DNA of 55,000 nucleotides from Trachelipus rathkii (GCA_015478945.1 JABUQX010021992.1:30001-85000); one strand, 5' to 3'. Counted from the first letter of the stretch, positions 26,701 to 42,799 are shown. Made by a program: numbers and translations. The notes: generated by a model from the letters alone, not told the origin.

Positions 26701-27264
26701 TAGTTTCTTATTCTTTAATTCGATTATTATTTAATCAAAGATGACCCATACCTATAAATATAGCAATATATTGAGTTCTCAAAAATTGCGGTTTAGCAAA
26801 TATTTTAATTGGGAAATTATATCAAATAATTAATAGAAAACTCATGAAACAATGATAATAATATATTAATTACCTAATTTAATAAGTAATATATTATTTT
26901 AGAATAATTAATAATAATAATAATAATTAAATATCATAATTTAATAATAATAATTATATATATATATATTATAAATATATAAATAATATATATAATATAA
27001 TAAATAAATAATAATAATATATATAATAATAATAATATATGATATAATTATAATAATAATTTATAAATATTAATATATATAACTATTAACATTAATCGTG
27101 TGAGGAGACAAAATTAAATTAAATAATATATACCTAATTTTAAATATATATATTACTTAGTAATTAAATAATTTTATATATATTAATATAATATTAATAA
27201 TTATATATAAATTATATAAATAATTTAACTATAAATAAATATATATCAAATATTTATATATTAA
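13651..27264 (+). repeat. Higher-order satellite, left half, noisy
   Basis: The unit seen clearly further right is recognisable here by its landmarks. The TTTTTTCAGTTTTCCTTG-type joint occurs near 14475, 20815, 21975 and 25090, each followed by a TTGG...GTCT...GTGA palindrome. The ordered pair GGTTTATTTAACACC then GAGGTCACTTGACC is at about 25021-25075. TA-rich spacers sit at about 13880-14130, 16440-16640, 17600-17990, 19080-19260, 20280-20480, 21420-21640, 23340-23520, 24540-24800 and 26820-27260. Small insertions of one to four bases break most sub-repeats. Confidence 0.75.
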
Positions 27265-29093
27265 GTGGGAGAGTCAAATTAGCAAAATTAGAATGTGAAT
27301 TTAATAGTACTTATCGAAGTCTTTAATTAGGATCTATACTTTACATATGATATATGAACTTGTTCTTGATATTGGGGTGATAATCATGAGTAAATCACAT
27401 TATTAGCGTAATGAGTTTCTTACAATTAATTACGGTAAGTAGTTTATTTTAACCCAAGTATGATAGTTTATATTATTGATAGGAGTCACAATGAACTACA
27501 GCTGACTTGATTATTAATTTATTAATTTTATATATATTTCTTAAGTTATTATTATTATAATTATAGAGAGTCTAGTGACAATAATCAAATACATATGTAA
27601 TTGATCATGTTTTTATAAATTAGGACAATAGATTAATTATCAATAAGTAGCAAAGTATAGTAGTTCTCGAGTATCAAAAGCCAAACTAAGAGTAATAGGA
27701 ACCACCAAGATATTGAATCATCAGGTTTATTTATATTGTCTCGAGGACTGACAATAGTTCCGTACTCACGAGACTATCGTGTACTTTTATATTTGTTCCA
27801 TTGTTGTTGGTGTAGTACCTTCACGTTGTATTACATTGGAGTCGTAGTTGATCCTCTAATGTTTTGTTTCTTTTATTTCAGTATTTCTAGGGCATCACGA
27901 AAATATAAACCTCTTGACTCTGTTTCCTCCTGTGTTATCTATTAATCAAGGGAATTGTGTAATCTCTTCACATAAGTTCATTACACTTATATTAATTATT
28001 GAAAGTGAAGTGAGATGTTACAACGGTAGATACCCAGTTATCTTGCTATGGTGACACATCATTCGTTAGTCTATATAATTTCTTTTGTATTATCTTTATA
28101 CAAAACGTGACTCTAGTTGCTTGTTCTTAATGCAGTTTGCATATGATTATTCAGTTTGGAAACTACTATACTATTTCTATCTATCTATCTGAGGTTATCT
28201 TTAGAGTATATTCATTAACGATATTAATGTTTGAAAATTAATTAATGTATAAAAATACAGGAAGAACTATTTCGAGTAATATGCTATCTGCTTCTTCTAA
28301 TAATTACTATATACTTGAATTTAATTTAATATATATGTAAATAAATTTATAGATATTAAGTTTGGGCAGGTATTAGCTATTTGTATTTATTTAATGAATT
28401 ATGAAATAGTTACATTTATTAGAAGAAATGAAAAAGATGGAATATTCTAAAACTTTTAAATTTGATAATTAAAATTCTTATTTATAAGTGCCAACGTCTT
28501 TTAAAGACAATAACTCGAGAGGGAGTTTAGTTAACTGGGTCTTACTGGGTATCTAATATCATAATTAGTCTTCGTCTGATTGCTTGTTTCTTATACCTTT
28601 GGGGTTTACGGCTATATGCCACGCATTCGTATTGACATAATGCTTCTTCCTATTTTAAGCTTGGGAGTTGATTTATCACCGACCGTTAGTAATTGTGACT
28701 TGGTGTCTTTATAATTTGTTATGAAAGTCTCGACTTGACCCCAGCCTGCTTGTATCATTATTGGTATAGTTGTCTTAATTACTAAGAGTTAATGCTGGTG
28801 TTTTTTTATATTCGTGGGTGGTCTCGAATTGAAACCATACTAGATTTGCCTGTTTTTTAAATAAGGTTTCACTCTATGTAACATATAACAAGGAATATGC
28901 AGTTTGCTAATTTACTAGTATATCAGTACTCTCTCGTCTTTTAACCAGATTGCTTTGTTCTTTTTATTTGTTGACTTTGGGGACCCCAAGTTTGCTGGTT
29001 CTTCTATAATATAGGGGGTCATGATTGATCCATTATGTTCGCTCGCTTTTATATATTGAGTGATTATATGTTTCAGTTCATTTCTAAGCTCGT

Positions 29094-29245
29094 CTCACTT
29101 TACCATCTGGAGTCACTTGACCCATTGTTTGTTCTTTATATGGGGTCACGTAAACCCAGTTGCTTGTTCTTTATAATAGGGTCATTTAACCAGTTGCTTT
29201 TCCTTTATATTAGGGTCGCGTGAACCCAGTTACTTTGCTTTACAC
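29094..29245 (+). repeat. Clean stretch of satellite sub-repeats
   Basis: Successive sub-repeats with little damage: GGAGTCACTTGACCC, GGGGTCACGTAAACCC, AGGGTCATTTAACC and AGGGTCGCGTGAACCC, each separated by a TTGCTTGTTCTTTATA-type linker. The same order of centres appears in units near 44220-44335 and 41360-41500. Confidence 0.85.
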
Positions 29246-31800
29246 ATTGTCCATTTCTTTTTCTTTTGTTTGTTGAGTCACTTTTGAGTCGTACATCTCA
29301 GTTGTCTTGTTTCTCTAATTAGAACGTTGCCCATTGATTATAATTCATTTGGGGTAAATTATAATTTTATGAAAATTATCTTTATAATTTTTATACTAAT
29401 AAGAATGTATGACGTTTTTGTAAAGTTTTATAATGAGAAAGTCTGGAAACAGCTGATATCTAATGTATTGGACATAAACATCTAATTATTATTTATTGAT
29501 TTGAAAATGCTGGTTTTTATTTGGATTCATAATGCTTTCACTCTTTTTCATCTTAATTTAAAATCTTGTGATTAATTATCTTATAAATACAGTTAGAATT
29601 ATTAAGCATTTGGGTTTGAGAATTGAGCTTATTAAATAATATATACTATAATAGATATATATCTACTATAACAATACAATAAGGGTCTAGTATATAGATT
29701 ACTTGATAGAATAACCTGTGAGTGGCAATATTATTTCTCAGTTATATCCGAATAACAATTAATTTATCACCTAAATTAATACATATCACTTAGAATATCA
29801 TTCTTTCTATCTAATAAGTGAGGTGTCCTACTTGCTTAAACAACCATTGTAGTTCGAGATATGATTTTAGTACCTCTGATTTTCGAGAGTTTTTAATAAT
29901 TCGAGGTCTTTCTCTCTGATTGATAGATGTTTCAGAATACTATTTGAGGTCTTACGATAACACCCCCATTTGTTGCACACTTGTTCTCTTCAATTGACAT
30001 ATATAAGCGCAGATGAGTTTGATCCTAAATAATAATAATGGAGTTATTAAACCCCAGTTGATAAATTTCTATATTTAAATCTTACTGTAGTTGACGGAAA
30101 TGACATTTCTATCATAAATTTAACATTTTTTATACTGTTAACAGTTTGTTTCCTTCTTATATTAGCTTATGGTGACAAGTATAGATCTGTAATTATAGTC
30201 AAATTGTTTATTATATAAAAATATATAGGGATATACAGATTAACACTAATATAATAATAACTCATCAATTGACTTAGATATCTAATGCTAATTACTGGAG
30301 AGTAATTAAGAATACTCCTAGTGTAAAGACTGGATAGGAGAGAATAGTTTGGTGAGGATCTGGACCCACTGCATTGTCTGCTAAATTAATAAATTGTTGC
30401 TGCAATGTTCAAGTGATTCTTAAACATAAGGAGAAATGTCAACTTATCACAGTATGATATTTATTTCATTTAATAATTGGGGTCACGTAAACCCAGCTTG
30501 CTTGTTCTTTATATGATGCTAATGACAATATAACTAATAATAATAATAATATATAGTATAATATACAAATGTAAATCAATACCAATACCTGTATAATATA
30601 ATAATAATAATAAAATAATAAGGATGAAATAGTTTAGATCAATATGGTTATAACAATAAGAATAAGGAATTGGGGATACCCAACTTTAATTATATTGCAA
30701 GCTTTATTTTCTGTTAAGATGCAAGTAATCCTTTATAATTATAAATATCACGTTATGAAACCCAGTTACTTATAGAGCACTTATAACACATATATCAGGA
30801 TTATCTTTTTACATTTACGTTGATATATAACGTGAAAGATACTATTTGCTTGTTCTTAATGCAGTGCCCACATTTAAAACTAATAATAAAATTAACTAAA
30901 TATACCTTACTTTATGATATTATTAATAATTAAACAAATATTATTAAATAAATAATTACAATATAAAAATAATCGTATATACGAATACGTATCCAGTACA
31001 CAATTATTGAGATACTCTATTTCAATTAGAATCATATCTATACTATATATAGTATATAATATTATATATAAATATTCATTAAATTAAATAATCTTTTATA
31101 GTGGGCAACACTGTCTAAATCGAGATGGATTACGATCTATTTCGGGAGTAATACTTTTACAATTAAGGCTTACTACATTGAGTTAGATATGTTTCTTAAG
31201 TATAATATATGATGGGTTACGTAGACCACTCATTAGCAATATGTTACTTTCATAATTAGTGGGTTAATTTTAATACCCCTAAGTTATAATAACAGATCAT
31301 TAAATTTTGTGGAAAACAAATTTTGGGCTTTTGTATCTTAATATTTTCAGTATTCCTTGTTATTTATATAATTGAGGGTTTCTTTGCCATTCTTAATCAT
31401 GATTTTAATAATTAATTAGGAGTCACGAGAGTTACCAATAATAATATATTAATCACATGTATTAGCTTTGTATCTTAATTTAAATATATGAGTGGTTAAG
31501 GATGAACATAATACATGTATGCTATGATTCTATTTATATTGAGATGGTGAGGTGAACCAAATTCAAGCTGATAACTGGTACATTTCCCTTATTGGGTGTA
31601 GAGTTAGTACCGATATTGCTATTGAAATTTGAGTTCACATTGGTACTGCCCATGGTATTTCTATCTGCATCGATAATGGTTTTGAGAACGGTGCTGGCAG
31701 ATTGATTCTATATATATAGGGGAATCAAATAAGTTAACCCAGTTGGTTTTCGCACCTTATAATTAATATTAGAGTCCGAGATAGACACAACAGTAATTGC

Positions 31801-31890
31801 CTTTAAATACACATATTGTCAGTTTCTTTTTCTTTACGTTGTTATATATTATCACGTGACACTAGTTGCTTGCTCTTAATGCAGTTGCCT
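31801..31890 (+). repeat. Unit-end block of the satellite with ATCACGTGACAC
   Basis: CACATATTGTCAGTTTCTTT leads into ATCACGTGACAC (31851-31862), then GTTGCTTGCTCTTAATGCAG. The CACGTG palindrome is an E-box core. Damaged or partial forms of the block occur near 28102, 39620, 42725 and 44410, always just before a TA-rich spacer or its remnant. Confidence 0.8.
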
Positions 31891-34800
31891 GAATGGATAT
31901 AGTGCGATAACTATTGGGAACTATATATATATAAATATATAATTAAAATTATATAAATATTATAATATATAATATAGATATTAAAATATATAATTATTAT
32001 AATAATCTATATATAAATATTACATTTAAATGTATATAAATTATACATATTTTATATAATATAAATATAATTAAATATTAAAATTAATCATATATTAAAT
32101 TATATACATTATATTTTTAATATCATTTATAAAGTATGGAACACATTAGCTATACTCGAATAGATATTAATAAAATATATTATCAGAAATCTATAAATTA
32201 GGCTTCTTCTGTTATTGCTATGTTCATTGATATTGGGTTAGTACCCTTTGCTTGTTCATCAATATTGATGATTCTTTCAACTGTAACTTTCGTTATATTT
32301 CAGATCTCATATATTAGATGGTCACTTATAATAAATAATAATAAATAATAATAATAATAATACATAATACTGATAAGATTCTTTTCAACTGTATCGTTAT
32401 ATTTTCAGTTTGTTGTTTTTTATATTAAGGGAGAGTTTTTTTAACATATATTATATCATATTATATAATTTTATTTAACTAGTAAGGTACAAGTGTATGT
32501 TACAATTTTTATCCTTAGGTTTTTTTTATTTTTTTAGACTAGATATTATTAATTACAAAACCTAGATTTATAAATCTTAAACTTGGATTCAATTACATAC
32601 CTAACCTGAACTGGGCTACTGATTGCAACACAGTGTCAGTTTGGTTGTTTTGTATTACTCTGGGTGTTATGAGGGGCCCCCGCAAGTACAATTTTTAGCA
32701 TGGTTTCATTTTATTATTGCGGTCCGTATAAGTGAATCCTTCCAGTTCTGAAGCGATGTTTCTTTATCATGAGCTCTGATATCGTGCTCACTTGTTACAT
32801 TGGCACCGTCACTCTTCCCTTTTCTGAAACCACTCAAGTAATCGTATATGATTCTTTAAAATGGGTTAATGTACACAGTAACACTCGAGTTTTGACCTAT
32901 GTTCTATTAATAAAATAATTAGTAAGAGTTAGAATAGTCATGTAAAACCCCTGCAGATTATGACTTTATCTTTATGAGTAACTTAGGTATATCACGTGAA
33001 CCCATCACTATTACTAATGGATACTTTACTACATAAATTTTGTTCAGTTATTTCCCTTATACTCTTTACGTCCGAGTTAATTACATACGTGACATTATGT
33101 AGTTTAGCTTTGTATTTTAATGAGCTAATATATGAGATCACAGATACATTAAGGGAAAAATCTAATATATATTATATATATACATTATATAATATTTATA
33201 TATAATATATAATATATAATTAAATTATAATAATAATAATAATTAATTAAATAATATTAAAATATATAATATATATATATTAAATAATTAATTAATTATA
33301 TATAATAAATAATTATATATATTAATTAATTATAATAATTAATTAAATTAATATTAATATAAAATATATAAGTATATTAATATATATAATAGCTTTATAA
33401 AATTAATATAATAATTAATATCATAATTATTATAATCAATTCGTATATTATATTTTATAAAATGCTGATTCAACGATCGAACAACCAAGTATATAGTAAT
33501 TTTGGTTCTTTCAATTAGGCTTACTCTTGTTTGCATGATCGTAGATTAATTTGGAGGTTTCGTAAACCCCACATTATTATCATATAGTTTTCATACCTAT
33601 ATTGGGGTTATTTAAATACCCATCTGTAAATGAGGTTTTTAATATTTGAGAAAGTTACAATCTTGGACATCACATGACTGCTATTGAATTTCTATTATTT
33701 TATTTTTCTATTGATTCTTAGAGGTAATCTGTTAATACTGGCGACTATTCACCCTCCCTAATTACCCAGTATTTATATTAATCAGCCTGAGCGAAACTCT
33801 ATAATTACCAAAAAGAATAATAACTAATATGCATTCTTGATTCATTATATTTATCTAAGTTTACAGTTTGGTTTGATAATAATGAGAGTTATATAATATC
33901 AAGATAGAATCCCAGACTATGCTATGTTCTTTATATTGTCAGTTACTTGTTCTTTATAATTTGGAGTTCTGAACCCAGAGTTGTTTTATTTCATTTACTT
34001 GAAGGATATAACTGATAAAATCCCAGATGCTTTGAATTATTTCTTTAATAATAGGGTCATGTAAAAAACCAGAATGCTTGTGATCACTTTATATTAAGGG
34101 TCACTGAACCCAAGATTACTATGTCATTAAACATCTAAGAGAATCAATTTTACATTATATTCATATAACTATTATGTCAAACAATTACCATGACAAATTA
34201 TGTCAATATTAGCACGTTATAGTTCTTAATGCATGTTGCCGATTACATTGGTTTAAAACTATAATAATACAATATATATAATGACAATATGTGAATATTA
34301 ATTAATATTATATATAATATTATAATTAATATTTAATACATAATATATAATTATTAAATAATTAAATTATTTATAAAATATATAATAAGTAATATAATTA
34401 ATTAAATAAATTAATATATTAAATATTATATTATAAAAATTAATAATTAATATTAAATTATATATAATAATATAATATTAAATATATAATAAATAATAAA
34501 TAATTTTAGTATTGAGGATAATAATAATCAGCTAATACTAATACTCGATGGAATTTAAGAAAACTATTATTCCTGGAGAGTTCATATAAACTGAGTAGGC
34601 ATTGACTTCACAATTGATATATGCTCTATTGTTTCACACTCTCTGATAATTTAAGTGAGATTACGTATCCCATCAATTATTGAGCTTGTTACTTATATCA
34701 TAATTTAGGGATAGTTAATTTAATACCCAATTATAGATGGTTCTTATTATATTTTGAAATGTCAACTTCTATTTTAGACTGACTTTAGTTTCATTATAAT

Positions 34801-37800
34801 TTTTCACAGTATTACTTTGTTTTATATTATATTTGGAGTCATCGATAGCAACTATAATTGACACATAATATGATTTATATAATATTTTAGGAGACTACGT
34901 ATATCAATAGTAATAAATAACTAATAATAATAATTCTAATATAATAATAATAAATTTCATTGTTTCTTATATATATTTTGGAGGTTAATGGGGAACCCAC
35001 TAGTTTGCTGGTTCGTATATATATAGAGTGAAGTCAAATGAATAGACATAATAAACTCCAAAAGTACTGTTAGTTACTTTAATATTGTCATAGTATTAGT
35101 GTTTCTTTTACAATTGGAGTCTTGGACCAATTTATGTTTGTATAAAATAATATATAATACATAGTTTTGCAGACAACAAGTGTCCTTAAGATGTATTTGA
35201 GGTTACTACCTCTAAGATGAGTTGCTACGTTTAAAACGCCAGTTTTTGCTTGCTATATATTCATAAGGCTCTATAAATTAACTACAAGGTCTTTTTCCTC
35301 TTCATATGTAAGGTGTCATCACAGTAGAACCCAGTATTATCTTGCTTTTTACTACAAGTTTCTAGTCAATGTTATTGTTTGACTTACAGTTGTGTAATAA
35401 TCAACTGTTGAACACTATAAATTAGACTTTTGATTCATTTATAGCAAGTTTGACAAGATACATGGGAATATAATATAATAATCTTATATAAATAATTAAT
35501 ATTAAAATTAATATAATATAATTATATATATAAATATAATTAATATAATATATATAATATAATAAAATAAAAATTAATAATATTATAAATTATATAAAAA
35601 AATAAAATAAAAAAAATAATTTTTCTTACTTCTTATATTTAATATTAATTTCTAAAAGCTAGGAGAGTCACTGCTAAACATCGATTGAGAGATTTAATAG
35701 TACATTATTATTGGTTATAAAATCGAGCTTTCTTCTTTCTTGTATCATTATAGATATAGGTGTTATACTAGTAATCACTATATAATCTTGTTAATCTTCC
35801 ATAATTTGGAGGAGTTTATAATTATATAAACACCTCAGTTTGATCGGTTCTTTATTCTGGGTCACTTACCCCAGCTAATAATATAATAATAATAATAATA
35901 ATAATTTATAATAAAATCTTGTGTGTCTATAATTATTTTTTCAGATTTTACTAGTTTTTATAATAAGTTTGGAGTCCATACGATGAATCAATACATAAAG
36001 TTGCATGTTTAATATATATGGTCACGTTACAAATAAATAGATAATAATAATACAATGTAGACTTGATTCTTATATTAATTTGCAGTGAATAGTTAAGGTG
36101 GAACAATCAATCACAAGTTTTACTGGATCTAATTTATTATATTGGGGTCAATAAGTGACCCCATAGCATAGTCATTGATTCATTTAATATTGTCAGTTTT
36201 ATTATACAGTGTTACTTATACATTGGATGTCATTGAACCACATTGTTTAATTTTTCTTATTACAATAGGGTGTACACGATAACCCAGTATTTGGTCTTAG
36301 TTCCATTTTAATAAGGGTCAAATTGTAAAACTAACCAGTGATTGCTTTTCCTTATTAATTTAAGGGATCAATCGTGAACCAAGTTAACTATAATATGACT
36401 TTATTACATAATAATACACATTGTCAGTTATTACTTTTATATCACTTTAATGATATGTTTAATACACAGTGAATACACCTAGTTGCTTAATGATTCACTT
36501 TAATATAAAGAGCAAGTTATGTACATAAGTAAATACAATTGGTAGAATAATTAATTTAATATATATATTAATTATAAATATAATATAATCATATATAAAT
36601 ATTAAAAAAATAAATTAATAATTAAATATGATAGATTATATATAATTATATGAATATAACCTAGATTAATTAATGATTGATCTTAAAATAATATATAAAT
36701 AATTAATAATTAATAATTAATTTAAATAATAAATATAATTTAAATATATTAAATATAAATAATATATATAATAAATATATAATAAATAAATATATAATAA
36801 ATAATATTAATATAATAATATAATATATATTATAAATATATATAATAAATTTTATTAATAACGTGGTGTACTGATAATCGATGGATTTTAGTACTTTTTC
36901 GGGTCTTAAATTAGGCTTCTTCTTGTTCTTGTTAGTCTTTTGATATTGGGGTTCGTTAAGATCTCCCTATTTTGGCTTGTTCCTTGAGATTTGGGATTTT
37001 TTATAACTCTCGTTAGAATTGGGTCTTTTATATTGTAGTAGATGACTTGGGCATCCCATGCTTGCATATGTTCTTTTATTTTTTTACGAATTTTATGATT
37101 CTTGTCTATTATTAATTTATAGAGTGTCATCATGTGACAACTATTACGATTGCACTGTTTATTTAAATATAAGTGGTTACGATATACATAATAACCAAAG
37201 TTTTTAGCTTGTTTTTATATTGGGGTAGGAGGACTCCAGTTGCATAGGTTCTAATTATATATTAGGGAGTTCAAGATGAACACTCACAACTATGACATTT
37301 GATTCTAATTTATTGATACAAGTTATTAGTGTTTCATATTTACTTGGATCACATTGAATCCATTGTAATTTATATGTATCCTATATACAATGGGGTCACG
37401 TAAAACCAAGTTAGTACTATGATTCTTTAATAAGGAGGTCATATGATAACTCAGATGTTTTCTTATAAATTTAGGGGTCAAGATAGAATACACACTAGTA
37501 TACTATGCTTTCAACACATATTTGTACAAGTTATATCTTATTATTTAAACATTAATATGGTTGCTAATCAGGGATCAATATTGAATCCTTCTTAATATGA
37601 GACTAGATTAGCCGATACATTAGGTGGAATATATGTATATAATTAATATAATTATAAATATATAAATTATAATTAATATATAAATATAAATAAATTAATA
37701 TAATAAATAATTAACTTATACAGTATATATGATACAAAATATACAATCGTACTAAACTATAATTATAAATCCCAATATATATATATATTATATATAAGTA

Positions 37801-37935
37801 CAGAATACACCATGAAATATGAAACAACTCATCTCATTAGTAGTCATATTACATAAGGTTTAATATGTTACCGTAAATAAACATATACATATACATACTC
37901 ATATACATACTATATTATAGTATACTTATATTTAA

Positions 37936-40900
37936 GTGGGGAGCGCTACTTATGCAATCAATCGGACCTACCTCGAATGGATTTAGTTAGCCCTTTCGGA
38001 GAGTTTTCTAAAATTTAGGCTCGTGTGTGTGCCTTGTTTCTTCTGTATTGGGGTTACGTTAAATACACCATTTGCTTTTCTTCATGATTGGGATCGTTTT
38101 TAACCTCCAGTGTGATGCGATTTTATATTTAGAGTTCACTTGCTACCGACGCTGACTTTTCATTTTACTATATTTCTTTCAGTTTTTGTTTTTTTATGTG
38201 TCGGGAGTCTCACGTTAACCTCTCTCCAGTTGCATTCGCTTCTTATTTAAAATTAGGGTCTACTTTATCCAGTTAGCTTAGTTTTCCCTTATATTAACAA
38301 GGGTTTAGGGACCCAGTTGGGGTTCTTTTCAACTGCTTTGGATGTTCAACTGGAGCCTTACTCCAGCTGTTCACTCTCTTAATCTCACTTATTTTGTAAA
38401 GTACGTGCTCTAAGTTACATATGGAGTTTCACTTCGACCCATTTCGAAGTTATGTTCTTTACACTAATAAAGCGTCAAATAACTGCACAGTTGCTTGTTC
38501 GTATACCTATTAAATAGGGTCAATGTACCAGTTGCTTTTCCTTTATATTAAGGTCACGTGAACCCAGTTGACTTTTGCTTTTAACACATTGTTCTGTTTC
38601 CTTTTTTTCTTTTTATTATCACGAACACTAGTTTGACATGTTCTATAATAATATTGCAGTTCTAATATCATTGGTGGAAATTATATTCTATCGTCTTTAT
38701 TTATATTAAATAATACCTTATCTTCTTTTTTTATCCATATATCTTATATATATACACCATATTTTATTAATATAATTTATATATATTATTATTCCTACTA
38801 CTATACTATATATATATATATATTATTATTTATATATATATTATATATAATATTTATATAATACTATAATTAGCCCTAAAAACTTATAAACTTAATTATA
38901 TATTTTTATATAGTGGGCACTGCTTGCGATGTATTTTTTTTAAGTCTAATATTACTTCGTGCCTAATTAGAGCTCTTTTTCTGTATATGACTCTCTTCTG
39001 ATATTGGGTGTATGTGAACTATCTTTTTAGTTCTCTATCTCATAATTGGGGTTTATTTAAAATCGACATAGATGTACTCTATTATATTTTGAGTTCCTTC
39101 GACCCATGACTAGTTTTTATTATATCTTCCAGTATAATATAATAATATATATTATATATGTGTGAGAGGATATCGTACCACCATTTCTATGTATAACTCC
39201 TCCTGTTTTTTAAATTAGATTGTCAAATACACTTGATATGCCTTGCTCGGTCCACTCCTAGTTGCTTGATTCCTTTATATACTGGGGTTAGGGGACCCCA
39301 GTTTGGCTTGAGATAAATACTTATATTAGTGGCGGTGTTTTTAAGTGTCTTCCCCCAGCTGGCTTGTTTTAAACTTTAATCTTCTCTGTCCAGTTCTCTT
39401 GCTTCTTGTACAATTGCATCTATATTCCACTTGTTTATCAATTATTAAAATGAGAGATACACCGCTCACACACACCCGATTATGCTTTAATGTTCTATTA
39501 CTTAATAGGTGTTCAACTGAACCCCAGTAATATATATATATATACACTTGTGAAAACCAGTTTTATAGACTTTCATATCTATGAGCTCACTCCTCTCTCT
39601 CTTCTTATACGTTTTGTTATCACGTGACAGCTAGTTGCTTGTTCTTTAATTGCAGTTGCAGATACATTGGGGAAATTATATAATATATAATATATACTAC
39701 GAATATACTATGCTCAGATATTATAATATATATGACTATTATATATTTATAGATTATAACATACTACCTATTGTATATTACCCATTGATTTTCTAATAAT
39801 TGTAACCTATAATCACGACAATTATGCTTTTCATATCTCTCCTCCTATATCTCCGTTATAAAAATATCTATTTTATAAATATTTCAATACTTACTCGAGA
39901 GTTTTTTTATAATTGGGAGCCACTGCACTAAACTTTTCGAATGGGATTTCAGTCACTATTCGAGTCTTAAATATACTAGCTTCTTCTGTTGCTTGTTCTT
40001 GATATTGGGTTAACGTAAACTCCATTGCTTTGTTCTTCATATGTGGCGGGAGGTTTATTCTCAACACTCAGTATGAGAGTTCTTTATAATGAGGCTCGAG
40101 ATTGTACCCTCAGCAGCTGCTTGTTCTGTTTATTTTTTTGTGCCGTTTTCTTAGTTTTTTATTTGGGGTGCTATTTGTTGCACCCTATTTTCCTATATTA
40201 ATCACGAGGAGTCAGCGTTAAATTCCTAGTCTTGTTGCTTGTTCTTTTTATTGTTGGGGTATGAATGGTGGATTTACAGCTGTCTTCTAATATCTGTCAA
40301 ATGACCCTACTGCTTGTTTCTTTATATTGTATTATTGCTGCTTCATTTACATTGAGATCACTTGAACCTTGTTTTTTTCTTTATATATATATATAGGGGT
40401 CACGTTAAACCCAGTATGACTTTGTTTTCATTATAATAGGGTTCTGTAAACCCAAGTATTGCTTTCCTTTTATATTAGGGTCACGTGAACCATCAAGTAA
40501 ACTTTTGATTTTTGCTGCAGAAGTAAAAAATATTTGTATATTTTAAACTGAAATTGTATTGAGTGACAGAATCATTGCTGGAAGCTTTTGGGGATTTTCT
40601 GAATGGAAATGTTTATGATGAGAAATATATATTTTTATAAGAATGGAAAGAATTTATGTTGTATATTTTTATTAGTGTAATTAATATATATAATATATTG
40701 ATGATTATTACAATAAATCTATCCATATAAATTATATAATTATTAATTAATATATATATTAATATTATTATATATATTATTATATATTTATATTAATTTA
40801 TAATTTAGTATATATATATATTATATTTATTTTATAAAAATTAAATAAATATATATATATATATATATTATATAAAACTTAATTTTTTTAGTTAACATTA

Positions 40901-41847
40901 ACTGCAAATTCGATGGATTTAGTACTTTTGGGTCTTATTAAATTAGGTCTTTTTCTGTTGCTTGTCTTTGAATATTAGGGGTTACGTACCCCATTTTGCT
41001 TGTTTATATCATATGGGGTTATTTATAACCCCTAGATTGATGGTTTCTTTAAATAATTGAGGTACTTTGATCCACTCAGCTGAGCTTTGATTCTTTATGT
41101 TTTTCATGTTTCTTGGTTATTTTAAATATTTGGAGGTCTCGTGTACCTACATTAAGTTATGCCCTGTTTTTTTAAATTGGGTCACGTTACCCCATGTGCC
41201 TTGTTTCTATTATATTTTGGGTTTATAAGGGAGGACCTACCTAGATTAGCTGGTAATCTTTTATATAATTTAGGGTATAGTCAATGGACCCTCTATTTAC
41301 ATGATTCATGTGCTTGATATCCTCATTTAAATATTAGTCATGTATTTCTTGTTCTTTACAATGGAGTCACTTGACCCATTGTAATGTTCTTTACTAATGG
41401 TCACGTAAACCCCTTGCATGTTCTTTTTATAATAGGGTTTAGTATAACCCTAGTTTGCTTTTTCACTTTATATTATATAGGATGTCACGTGAATACCCAG
41501 TTACTACTTTGCTTTACAACATTTATGTTCAGTTTCTTTTTTCACTCTTTACATATGAGTTGTTACTAACGTGACATACTTAGTTGCTGATGTTCTTATT
41601 ATACTGATTCCTAGATATATACATATGGGAATAATATATATATAATAATATATATTAATTATATAATTAATTATTTATATTATACTATATATATATATAT
41701 TATAATAATATATATATATATATATAATATATATATATTTAATATATTATATATATATAAATTAAATCATAATATATATTTAATAATTAATATATATATT
41801 ATATATAAATATATATATAATATATTATATATATATATTATATATAT

Positions 41848-41881
<34 letters not shown>

Positions 41882-42799
41882 ATATTATAATATAATATAT
41901 ATATATATTATATACATATATATATATAATAATCAATAAATATATATATATTATTAATTATTATATTATATATATTATAATTAATAATATATATATTATT
42001 ATATATTTATATATAGTAGTATATATATATATATATTTAATATTATTTATATAGTAGGGCACTGCCTAATCAGTATGGATTTAATACTTTTTCCGGGTAT
42101 CTTTAATTTATGGACTTCTTCTGTTGACTGTTTTGATATATGGGGTTTAACGTAAACCCCATTTATGCATATGTTCTTCATTATTGGTTATTAACCCCAG
42201 ATTTGAATATGGTTTTCTTAAATATTAGTAGAGTCATTATTGACCTCCAGCTGCTTGTATCTTTTTTTTTTCAGTTTTCTATGTTATTTTTATATTGGGG
42301 GTCTCGTAGATACTCTAGTTTGTCAACTATGTATTTTTATATTAAAATATAAGTGGTACACGTATTACCTAATATATAACAGTTCTTGTTCTATTATATT
42401 TATGATGGGTTAATGGGAGTACCCAGTTGCTTAGTATCTTTATATAGGGGGTATCAAGTGACCAGCTGTCATTATGTCTAATATATATAATTATGTACAG
42501 TTTCGTGTTATTCTTTAATTTGGAGTCACTTGATCCCAATGTTTTAGTTATTTATAATGGGTGAGTATCACGTAAATCACCCAGTTACCTTGTTTCTTTA
42601 TATAATAATATAAAAGGTAGGTCATGAGTAACTACCTAGTTGTACTATTTCCTTTAATTAAGGCAGTGAACCACCAGTTACTTGCTTTTACACCTTGTCC
42701 AGTTTCTTTTTCTTTACGTGGTTTATCACGGATACTAGTTTGCTTGTTCTTATGCAGTTGCCAAATACTGGGAAATATATATATATATATATTATAGTA

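Larger units (their letters stand above)
27265..37935 (+). repeat. Higher-order satellite, middle part
   Basis: Unit-start landmarks (GTGGGCACTGC ... CTCGATGGATTTAGTAC) are recognisable near 27265, 31101, 32156, 34544, 35669 and 36863. TA-rich spacers lie at about 31920-32120, 33160-33450, 34260-34500, 35460-35620, 36540-36850 and 37630-37760. A fairly clean run is at 29094-29245. Short AAT arrays have grown inside some sub-repeats, for example near 30537-30615, 32332-32362, 34905-34955 and 35878-35906. Confidence 0.8.
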
